A stretch of 64,000 nucleotides of DNA from CAMAVH01 sp046297835 (GTDB lineage Bacteria > Pseudomonadota > Alphaproteobacteria > SMXQ01). The stretch spans positions 248,001 through 312,000 of the forward strand of contig JBKBHI010000003.1 in the NCBI GenBank assembly GCA_046297835.1, read 5' to 3'. Shown piece by piece: positions 44,322-51,484 of this stretch (positions are counted from its first letter, which is position 1; every line of letters begins with the position of its first letter). The notes beneath the pieces were generated by a model. It had not been told where the DNA came from, did no database searches, and worked only from the letters and a program-made list of their open reading frames with translations. The translations under genes were made by a program, and so were the position numbers.

Positions 44322-44338
44322 CCTTTGTTATACAAAGG
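44322..44338 (-). promoter_or_regulatory. Palindrome in the rhlE leader
   Basis: CCTTTGT and ACAAAGG are separated by TAT and lie 45-61 bases upstream of the rhlE start. It could be an operator or a small hairpin in the leader. Confidence 0.35.
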
Positions 44339-44528
44339 CCCCCAGTACGGGGTGGTCTCGAGACTAGGGCATCGCAAACTGGAAAGAGAGCGAACGCGCT
44401 TCGCGCGGATCACGAGATCTATAGGGACGGGCGAACATCGTTCTGACCGCGTCCTGGGGGGTAAATGCCCCTTGGCTGTGGAAAAGTCAAGAAAAGCTTC
44501 GTGAATGAAAGATTAAAGCCGGGCGAAG

Positions 44529-45458
44529 CTACTTTTCCTGCGGCCAATAGGCCCAGGCGAGACCGGTTTTGGCGTGATGCGACGGGAAATAGTCGATCAC
44601 TTGCGCCGGGCGGTCCATCGCCGCCGCGACGGTGATCCAGGAGCGGATCTCGGCCGAGCCGCCCCGCACGCTGGCCGAATCGAAGGTGAACAGGTTTTGC
44701 AGCTCGGCCTGCTCGCCGCGCTCGATGCGCTCCAAAATCCAGCGGTCCATCGGCTCGTCGATCCAGCCGGCGCGCGGCCCCACCGGATCGTGCGACAAGC
44801 CGCCCGACGCGTAGATGGCGATGCGCTCGGGCGCGTCTTTCAGAATGTCGGCGATGGCCTTGCCGAGCGCCCAGCAGCGCTTGGCCGACGGCAGCGGCGG
44901 GAAATATTGGTTGAGGAACACCGGCACGACGGGAATGTCGTTGTTCGGCACCAATTTCGGATGCGGGAAGATCAGCATGTGCGACACGCCGCGCTCGGGG
45001 TGGCCGAGGGGCTGCATCTTGCCGCAATTGGCGACGTCGAACTCGCGCTTTATCAAGCCCTTAAGCAGGCGTTTGGCGATGTCGGAATGGACCGGAACAT
45101 GCAACCGCGATTGTTTGGGGTCTTGCCCCATATAGCGCGGGACCGGCGAACCCCACACCTCGTCGCCGGTGAAAACGGCGAAAGTCGGGTTGTTCGAATT
45201 GTTGAACATGTCGTTCTGGTCGTCGCCGATATAGATCAGCGCGTCGGGCTTGTAGGCGGCGATCTCGTCGCGCAGGCGCGCGAAATTCTTTTCCAGCCGC
45301 GCGATCTGTTGGGCGATGACCTCGGGCGTCTCCAGCTTCGCCGTGTCGGGCTGCGAGCCCTTCATATATTCGGGAATGCCGGCATAGACCGTCGGCCAAT
45401 ATTCGGCCGGACAGAACATGGCGGTGGCGTGGGACGAGGCGAGGCCGAGGCCGATCAT
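44529..45458 (-). CDS. LigB-like class III extradiol dioxygenase family protein
   Basis: This 309-residue protein matches the catalytic (beta) subunit of protocatechuate 4,5-dioxygenase, a ring-cleaving non-heme iron enzyme. The conserved blocks are LGLASSHATAM (iron-ligand His at residue 10), GGLSHDPVGPRAG (catalytic His of LigB), and GGSAEIRSW carrying the iron-ligand Glu. At the second iron-ligand position, where LigB reads YNDHASAF, this protein reads GDDQNDMF, so that His is Gln. Some related enzymes share a DDQ motif. No LigA-like alpha gene or aromatic pathway gene is adjacent. Substrate unknown. GGAG lies 8 bases before the ATG. Confidence 0.75.
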   Translation of the reverse strand: MIGLGLASSHATAMFCPAEYWPTVYAGIPEYMKGSQPDTAKLETPEVIAQQIARLEKNFARLRDEIAAYKPDALIYIGDDQNDMFNNSNNPTFAVFTGDEVWGSPVPRYMGQDPKQSRLHVPVHSDIAKRLLKGLIKREFDVANCGKMQPLGHPERGVSHMLIFPHPKLVPNNDIPVVPVFLNQYFPPLPSAKRCWALGKAIADILKDAPERIAIYASGGLSHDPVGPRAGWIDEPMDRWILERIERGEQAELQNLFTFDSASVRGGSAEIRSWITVAAAMDRPAQVIDYFPSHHAKTGLAWAYWPQEK

Positions 45459-45637
45459 GCGCGAAGCTCCTGTGGCGGCGCGGTCCGCGGCGGCGAGCCG
45501 GGCCGTTCCTTAGGACGCTAATTTTATGGCCATCGGGACCTTTTGCAAAGCCGCTCGCGCTTGAAACTCCCCGCGTCCGTCGCCTAATAATCCAGCCGAT
45601 AATCCATCTGATCGCCCATCACGTGCCGGCCCCCGAC

Positions 45638-46048
45638 ATGCTCGATTCGTTGATTTATCTCAGTTCCGCCGCCCGCCTTCTCACGCCCCAAGAATTGCAG
45701 GATTTGCTCGCGATCTCGCGGCGCAACAACGCCCGCGCCGGCATCGGCGGCATCCTCCTCTATTGGGACGGGAATTTTCTGCAATATATCGAAGGGCCGC
45801 GCGAGCAGATCAACTTGCTCATGACGAAACTCGCCGCCGATCCGCTGCATGGCGGGATCATCGTTCTGCAACGCCAAGAAATCGCCGAACGGGCTTTCCC
45901 GGACTGGACGATGGCGTTCGAAATGATCAAAGGCGCTGGCGACGGCCAGTCCGATTATCTCTCGGACGGGCTATTGAGCGCCGCGCCGGAGACCTTGTCG
46001 CCCACGGCGCGGCGGCTGATCGATATCTTCCGCGAACAGCTCCGCTGA
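45638..46048 (+). CDS. Stand-alone BLUF-domain blue-light sensor
   Basis: This 136-residue protein is a BLUF (FAD-binding blue-light) photoreceptor. Residues that make up the photocycle in AppA (Tyr21, Asn45, Gln63, Trp104, Met106) are all present with identical spacing as Tyr7, Asn31, Gln49, Trp90 and Met92. Surrounding motifs are LIYLSSA, RRNNARAGIGGILLYWDG, FLQYIEGP and ERAFPDWTMAF. There is only a short helical tail after the domain, so the output must be by protein contact. ATG 45638 is preferred; a GTG at 45623 is an alternative and neither has a clear ribosome site. It converges with the next gene. Confidence 0.88.
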   Translation: MLDSLIYLSSAARLLTPQELQDLLAISRRNNARAGIGGILLYWDGNFLQYIEGPREQINLLMTKLAADPLHGGIIVLQRQEIAERAFPDWTMAFEMIKGAGDGQSDYLSDGLLSAAPETLSPTARRLIDIFREQLR

Positions 46049-46052
46049 ACGA

Positions 46053-46637
46053 TCAGGACGCCGCGCGCGGCGTCAGGACGAATGACGCCAGCATGCGCTC
46101 GATGTCGAGCGGCATGCTCGCCGCCTTGTTGGCGCAGCCGATCACCTGATAGACCGCCGGACCGTCGGCGATGGCCCCGGCGCGGCAGATCGTCTCGCCG
46201 GTCTGCACCGTATATTCGAGCTTGGGCAGCGGCGCGCCGAAGCCGCGCGCGTAGCTCGTCTGCCATTTGGCCACGACCTTGCCGTTCATCGCGTCGGCAA
46301 AGCCGTTCATGACCCGATCGAGGTCGATGCGGATCGCGGGGTCGTCGTAGACGCTATATTCGACCGCCATGGCGATGTTGGGCGCGCTCGCCGTGTAGCG
46401 CACCGATTTATAAGCCTCGCCGCCCTGCTCGCGCGCGCTGCGCTGCACCTGGGGCTGGGACGGAAAACTGGCGGCAAAGCCGGCCTCCGGAGCCGTGACG
46501 CGCACCCAGTCGGCGGGCGCTACAGAGGCCGCCTGAGAGGCGGTTTGAGACGCCGCCTGCTGGCTCTGGGCCAAGCCGAAATCGAAGGTCGCTCCGAGCG
46601 CGGCGCCGACCGCCGCCACGACGCTGATAAACCGCAT
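46053..46637 (-). CDS. Secreted protein of unknown function
   Basis: I do not recognise this 194-residue protein. It has a signal peptide (about residues 1-23, ending FGLAQS), a Gln/Ala/Ser-rich linker (about 24-40), then one folded domain with APEAGFAASFPSQPQV at its start, a pattern seen in exported single-domain proteins of Rhizobiales. Two Cys residues (ETICRAG, VIGCANK) may form a disulfide. GGGGAGG precedes the ATG by 6 bases. It lies between the BLUF gene and a TctC-like gene without clear linkage to either. Confidence 0.7.
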   Translation of the reverse strand: MRFISVVAAVGAALGATFDFGLAQSQQAASQTASQAASVAPADWVRVTAPEAGFAASFPSQPQVQRSAREQGGEAYKSVRYTASAPNIAMAVEYSVYDDPAIRIDLDRVMNGFADAMNGKVVAKWQTSYARGFGAPLPKLEYTVQTGETICRAGAIADGPAVYQVIGCANKAASMPLDIERMLASFVLTPRAAS

Positions 46638-46733
46638 AGCCGCCTCCCCTTTGCTCCGTCGGACGGCCGGGCCCCTTGTTCCAGGAACCCGGCCGATCCA
46701 GCAGTAAACGCCGCGGGAGGCGGCGGGTTCCGG

Positions 46734-47774
46734 CTATTTGTTGCTGCGGCCGGCCAGCTCGCGGACCTTCTCGACCACGGGCTTAGGCGTGGCGTAGAGG
46801 CGCTTGATCATCTCGGTCATTTCCTGGCCGGTGACGACGTCGATGTCGATTTGCAGCTTGTCGGCCTCGGCCAGCGCCTCCTTGTCCTTGGAGACGCCGA
46901 CGAACGCCGTGCGCAACGTCTCGACGCGGTCGGCCGGCACCTCCGGCGCGACGAAGTAAGGCCAAGCCATGCCCTGCCCCGCCAGCAGCAGTTCGAGCAC
47001 CTGCTTCTGCTCCTCGCTCTTGGCCATGTCCATGACCAGCGGCACGTTCGGCAGTTCCGGCGACTTGCGCGTGCCCATCTGGATCAGCAGCAGATATTCG
47101 CCGCTGTTGAGCTTGTCCATCGCCTCGCGCTTGAAGCTGGTCCACGACCAGGAGCCGCGTCCCTCGACCTCCTTGCGCTCCAGCGCCAGCGCCATCTCTT
47201 TGCCGCTGTTGTAGCCGAGCACGATCTTGAACTTGGTGCCGAGCAGGTTGTTCAGCACGTTCGGAAAGGTGTGCCCGTCGGTGCCGATGCCGGAGGAAGC
47301 CATGAAGGTCTCGCGCTTGGTGACGTCGGCGAGCGTCTTGATTCCCGTATCGGCGCGCACGGCGATGACCGAGACTTCGCTCGCCATGCTGCCGAGCCAG
47401 TTGATCTTGAGCGGATCGTAGCGCACGCCCTGCCCGCCCATCAGCGGCTCGATCGCCATGCCGCGCGCGACCTGGGCGATGAAGGTGCCGTCCTTGGCGG
47501 CGATGTTGTAGACGTGGTTGGCCGCCGTCATGGTGCCGGCGCCGGGCATGTTCTGCACCACCACGGTGGGATCGCCGGGGATCAGCCGCTTGATGTGGCG
47601 CGCGAGCCAGCGGGCATGGGCGTCGTAGGTGCTGCCCGAGGCGTAGCCGGCGTAGATCGTGATCGTCTTGCCGGCGTAGAAATTCTGCTGGGCCGCCGCG
47701 GGCGCGGCGAAAGCCGCGAGACCGAGGCAAAGGCCGCCGAACGCCAAGGCATGACGCAAATGGGTGGAGTTCAT
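46734..47774 (-). CDS. TctC/Bug-like periplasmic binding protein (copy 4)
   Basis: This 346-residue protein has a signal peptide ending APAAAQ and TctC blocks QNFYAGKTITIYAGYASG, YDAHARWLARHIKRLI, VQNMPGAGTMTAANHVY and AKDGTFIA. It differs from the others in having AGYASGST at the ligand-binding loop where they have a GG motif. ATG 47772-47774 with GGGAGC upstream opens the signal peptide. It stands alone, between unrelated genes and just outside the exopolysaccharide cluster, which ends in the same direction upstream. Confidence 0.85.
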   Translation of the reverse strand: MNSTHLRHALAFGGLCLGLAAFAAPAAAQQNFYAGKTITIYAGYASGSTYDAHARWLARHIKRLIPGDPTVVVQNMPGAGTMTAANHVYNIAAKDGTFIAQVARGMAIEPLMGGQGVRYDPLKINWLGSMASEVSVIAVRADTGIKTLADVTKRETFMASSGIGTDGHTFPNVLNNLLGTKFKIVLGYNSGKEMALALERKEVEGRGSWSWTSFKREAMDKLNSGEYLLLIQMGTRKSPELPNVPLVMDMAKSEEQKQVLELLLAGQGMAWPYFVAPEVPADRVETLRTAFVGVSKDKEALAEADKLQIDIDVVTGQEMTEMIKRLYATPKPVVEKVRELAGRSNK

Positions 47775-47926
47775 CGAATGCTCCCTGATTGAAACCGCCT
47801 GTGGGCGCGGCCCGCCTGCGTGGGAGAGCCGTCGCGATGGCCAGCTTGGCATGACTGGGAGTTATGGGCCATAGGCCGGATCGGGCGTTCATTGACGCCG
47901 GATCGGGGACAATCGTGCGAAACCGC

Positions 47927-49387
47927 CTATTTGCCTGGACCAGGCTGCCGGTCCGGCCGATCGGCCCGGGTCAAGCCGCAGGCGATGAGGATGAGATAGG
48001 CGATCACCACCGCCGGTATCTGCATGCTGAAATCGAGTTGGCTGTGCAAAGCGACCTGCACCGACACGGCGACGGCGATGCAGGAAAATATCGCGCCGCG
48101 ACGGCGGGTGCGCAGTTCATGCCAGCATTGCAGGACGAGCAGCGCCACCGCGAGCAGGAGAGCGCTCGCCGCCGGAATGCCCAGCTCCAAAGCCGCCTCC
48201 AGCATATCGTTATGGGCGTAATTGAAGCTCGTGTAGAGCGTGTCCTGGCGAAAGACGCGAAACACGTCTTCAAAGCTGCCGAGGCCCGTCCCGATCAGGG
48301 CATACTCGGGCAAGCCGCGCAGGACGTCGGCAAAGACCGTGAAACGCTGATCTTCGACGTCCAAGCCGACGATGAAGCGTTGCGCGGTCTTGTCGCCCGA
48401 CAAGACGATCAACAGCGCGGCGGCGACGAATCCGGCGATCACCAAAATGCGCTTGCGGAACGGACGCACGCTCGGCGTCAGATAGACGATGGCGCAAAGA
48501 GTCGCGACGCCGATCATCGCCGTCGTCGTGCCGGCGCGCGAGGCCGTCAGCATCAAGGCCGTGCCCAACACTCCGGCCGAAATCACGAGCGGCCAAGCCA
48601 TACGCCAGACGCGGTCGGCCAGAACGATCGCGGCCTGCTTCGTCGCGGACTGCCGACGACGGGAAACCTCGTTCAAAAACAGGCCGATCGCGCTGATCAA
48701 CGCCAGCCCGCAATACATCGCGAAGCTGTTGCGGTTGTCGAATGTGCCGGTGACGACGTTGAAATGAAGCTCTTTTTCGAACCAGAGCACGATGTTCGCG
48801 CCGGTGAAGTAGATGGCCAGGCCGTAAAAGGCGTTAACGGTCGCCGCATAGATGAACAGCCGCACGAGCATGCGGGCGATGCGCAGCTCGTTGACGGCAT
48901 ACAGCGCCAGCAGGAAAATTCCGCCGTAGCTGCCGAGCGAAACCAAGCCGCTCAAGGTTTTGTGGCTATCGAGCGAGATCGAGGGTTTCAAAGGGTGGCC
49001 GAGCGCGACCGCCGCTTCGTTCCACAAGGGATTCCACAACGGACGCAGAAATGGGAAGTGGCTCGCCTGCAAGGCGGCCCAAACGAGCGCCAGGGCATAG
49101 AGCGCGGCAGGCACGACGGCCAGCGACAAGCGCCGCAAGTCGACACGGCCGACAACCGCGCCCCACGCGACCGCTAGCAGCATCGAACCGGTGACGAGCG
49201 CCAAGCCGTTGATCGCCCAGTCGCGCCAGCCGCCGAACGGCAGCGGCAGAACCGCGATCAGGATCATCAGATAGACGACAACCGCGCGGCGCAGCGGCTG
49301 GTCTTTCAACGCGCTCCAGCCTTCGGCGAAAACCGACGGCGGGCGCTCGTCGCGAGCCGGCATGGAGCTCATCTGATACTGGCTCAT
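47927..49387 (-). CDS. O-antigen ligase/polymerase family membrane protein
   Basis: This 486-residue protein has about 12 hydrophobic helices and the Wzy_C (O-antigen ligase/polymerase) core. The family hallmark is the large periplasmic loop preceded by DNRNSFAMYCGLAL and ending FNYAHNDMLEAALELG, where H-N-D-x-L-E is the conserved patch. In an exopolysaccharide locus such a protein polymerises or attaches repeat units at the outer face of the inner membrane. It is the last gene of the cluster; its ATG follows the stop of the binding-protein gene by one base, so co-translation is likely. Confidence 0.85.
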   Translation of the reverse strand: MSQYQMSSMPARDERPPSVFAEGWSALKDQPLRRAVVVYLMILIAVLPLPFGGWRDWAINGLALVTGSMLLAVAWGAVVGRVDLRRLSLAVVPAALYALALVWAALQASHFPFLRPLWNPLWNEAAVALGHPLKPSISLDSHKTLSGLVSLGSYGGIFLLALYAVNELRIARMLVRLFIYAATVNAFYGLAIYFTGANIVLWFEKELHFNVVTGTFDNRNSFAMYCGLALISAIGLFLNEVSRRRQSATKQAAIVLADRVWRMAWPLVISAGVLGTALMLTASRAGTTTAMIGVATLCAIVYLTPSVRPFRKRILVIAGFVAAALLIVLSGDKTAQRFIVGLDVEDQRFTVFADVLRGLPEYALIGTGLGSFEDVFRVFRQDTLYTSFNYAHNDMLEAALELGIPAASALLLAVALLVLQCWHELRTRRRGAIFSCIAVAVSVQVALHSQLDFSMQIPAVVIAYLILIACGLTRADRPDRQPGPGK

Positions 49388-49388
49388 G

Positions 49389-50702
49389 TCAATTATACAC
49401 CGCGAGAGCGCGTTGCAGCTTGACGATGACCGGCCGCCCGTTGCGGATCTCGAAGACGAATTCGTCGCGCATCACATTGCCGGACCAGTCGATCCGCAGG
49501 TCCATCAGGATGCCTGGGTCGTTGCGCGTTTCGAGCTTGAGGTTGCGCCAAGTCTTGAACAGGTCGGGAGCGTTGAGGCTGCAGGCTTTCTCGATCGACG
49601 CTTTCATAATGTTGAAGGCGACGAATCCGTTCACGCCCGGCACCGGCGGACGATAGCCGAACTGCTGCGCGAAGCGATCCGCCATCATCCGCACGCGCGC
49701 CACGGGCGCCGACGCATGGAGAGCGGCAAGGCCGCGCAGGCCGTTGGCGTTCTGACCGGCGGCAGCGAGGAATTTCGCGTCCATCACGTCGCCGTCGACG
49801 AGGATCGGCTTGCTGTAACCCTGACGCCGCAGACCGGCCAGCAGCCGCACGGCGTCCTGGCCATGCGCCATGAGAAACAGCACATCGGGCTCGAGCGCGC
49901 GCACTCGCGCCAAGACGTCGGAAAAGTCGGTCTGGCCGGGCAGGATCGGCGCATCGACGGTCAGTTGCAGATTGCGCCGGCGGAAGGCGCCCGACAAAAC
50001 CTCGCGGCGAAGCCGGCCATAGTCCGTCTCCGACCAGATCAAGGCGGCGCTGCGCGCCTTGTATTCCTCGCGCGCATGATCGGCGAGTTGCAGCAGGCGC
50101 GACAGCTGAGTGGTCTGACCGCGCGTGATCCAAGATTCCGGCGCGCTCTGCAAGTCGAGCCCGGCCGTGCCGAGCACCATCGGCATCTGGCTGCGGCGCA
50201 GCATGGTGTTGGCGGCAATCGAGGCGCTTTCGCCGAGCGCCCCGAAGACGGCGAAGGGCGGCTCTTTGAGAATCTCCTCGGCGACCGCCTCGGCGCCCGC
50301 CGAGTCCGATCCGACATCCCTGACGTCGAGAACCACCCGCCGCCCCATGATGCCGCCCTTGGCGTTGGCCGCGTCGGCCGCCAGTTGGATGCCGTCGCGC
50401 CAGGCCTTGCCCAGACCGGCATCCGCGCCGCTCAATTCCGCCATGACCGCGAATTTGAGATCGTCGCCGCCGACATTGGCCAGCAGCCGATTGATGCCCG
50501 AATTGGGCAAGCCGATGATCGGCAGGCAATTGGGGGGAAAAGCGTAGATCGGATCGATCGAATCGGGCTCGGGACTGGCCAGGATCGTCGCCCCCGGGCG
50601 GCCGTCGAGCAGCGGCCCAGCCTCTTGCGCCATGGCGAAGGTCGCGGCGAGAACGACGCCGGCGGCGAGCAGCGGAATCAGAGGGCGCGGCGCGCGTTTC
50701 AT
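49389..50702 (-). CDS. Periplasmic binding protein (amino-acid/amide type) in the exopolysaccharide cluster
   Basis: This 437-residue exported protein has a signal peptide ending TFAMAQ and a Peripla_BP_6 (Leu/Ile/Val-binding) fold, seen in FAVMAELSGADAGLGKAWRDGIQLAADAANAKGG, VFGALGESASIAANTML and the late VNGFVAFNIMKASIEKA. About 65 residues precede the fold as an unusual extension. No permease or ATPase of an importer is present. The ATG overlaps the stop of the upstream TPR gene (ATGA), and the next gene starts one base after its stop, so it is embedded in the operon. A sensor or carbohydrate-binding role is inferred. Confidence 0.78.
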   Translation of the reverse strand: MKRAPRPLIPLLAAGVVLAATFAMAQEAGPLLDGRPGATILASPEPDSIDPIYAFPPNCLPIIGLPNSGINRLLANVGGDDLKFAVMAELSGADAGLGKAWRDGIQLAADAANAKGGIMGRRVVLDVRDVGSDSAGAEAVAEEILKEPPFAVFGALGESASIAANTMLRRSQMPMVLGTAGLDLQSAPESWITRGQTTQLSRLLQLADHAREEYKARSAALIWSETDYGRLRREVLSGAFRRRNLQLTVDAPILPGQTDFSDVLARVRALEPDVLFLMAHGQDAVRLLAGLRRQGYSKPILVDGDVMDAKFLAAAGQNANGLRGLAALHASAPVARVRMMADRFAQQFGYRPPVPGVNGFVAFNIMKASIEKACSLNAPDLFKTWRNLKLETRNDPGILMDLRIDWSGNVMRDEFVFEIRNGRPVIVKLQRALAVYN

Positions 50703-51460
50703 GGGAACAGCGGCGATCCAGCCTCGGGCGACGGCATCATCTCGTCGAACATGGCGAGAAGATCCGGATGCTTGGCCAGCACCTCGCGAATGAACCCCTC
50801 GGCCCCGATCATGCGCGCCATGCGCGCCATGCCGCGCGGCTGAATCCGCGCCGTCCGCAGGACTTCGGCCTCGATCATGGCGCGGGTGCGCGGCGTCGCC
50901 ACGGACCATAGGAACAGCCCCGTGGTCAGGCGCTGGATCAGCATCTGATGCTCGTTGGGAGCCGTAATGACCGACATGCGCCAAGCCCGCTCTGCCGCCG
51001 CCAAATCGCCGGGCGCGCCGCGACGCAGGAGAGCCAAGCTCAGATGCGACCAAGCGTAAGGTTCCGCCGGCTGGAGCGCCAAGCCCTCGCGCAACGACCT
51101 GATGACCAGATCGAGATAGGCCGCCTCTTGTTCCGGCTGGCGGACGGCCAAAGACTCCATCTGGTACAGCAATCTTGCCGCAGCCAAGCCGACCGCATTG
51201 CTGTTGCGCCCCGACTCGATCCATTCGCCGGCGGCCTGGCGGCTGTCGATGATCGAATCGAGCTGGCCGACCGTCAGCTTCTCAAGCCCGGCATTCATCA
51301 CGCGGGCAGCGTTGTTGCCGGGCACCAGAAGAATGGCGGCGATCATGCGCGGCGCGGCCAACGCGAACAACGCCGCCGCGAGCGATAGGAACAGGACGGC
51401 ATAGAGGCGAGACCAGACGCCTGTGCCGGCCAGCCGGGTTTCCCCGTCCGCGATGCTCAT
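50699..51460 (-). CDS. Membrane-anchored TPR-like protein of the exopolysaccharide cluster
   Basis: This 253-residue protein has one membrane helix (about residues 19-45, LYAVLFLSLAAALFALAAPRMIAAILLV) and a helical C-terminal part of TPR character (for example EPYAWSHLSLALLRRGAPGDLAAAERAW at about 135-162). The soluble part should face the periplasm. GGGAG lies 7 bases before the ATG. Its stop overlaps the start of the binding-protein gene in an ATGA, implying translational coupling. Similar small TPR membrane proteins occur in other export loci; their job is presumably scaffolding. Confidence 0.72.
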   Translation of the reverse strand: MSIADGETRLAGTGVWSRLYAVLFLSLAAALFALAAPRMIAAILLVPGNNAARVMNAGLEKLTVGQLDSIIDSRQAAGEWIESGRNSNAVGLAAARLLYQMESLAVRQPEQEAAYLDLVIRSLREGLALQPAEPYAWSHLSLALLRRGAPGDLAAAERAWRMSVITAPNEHQMLIQRLTTGLFLWSVATPRTRAMIEAEVLRTARIQPRGMARMARMIGAEGFIREVLAKHPDLLAMFDEMMPSPEAGSPLFP

Positions 51461-51484
51461 GGCGCGCTCCCGAGCGCCGCGCGG

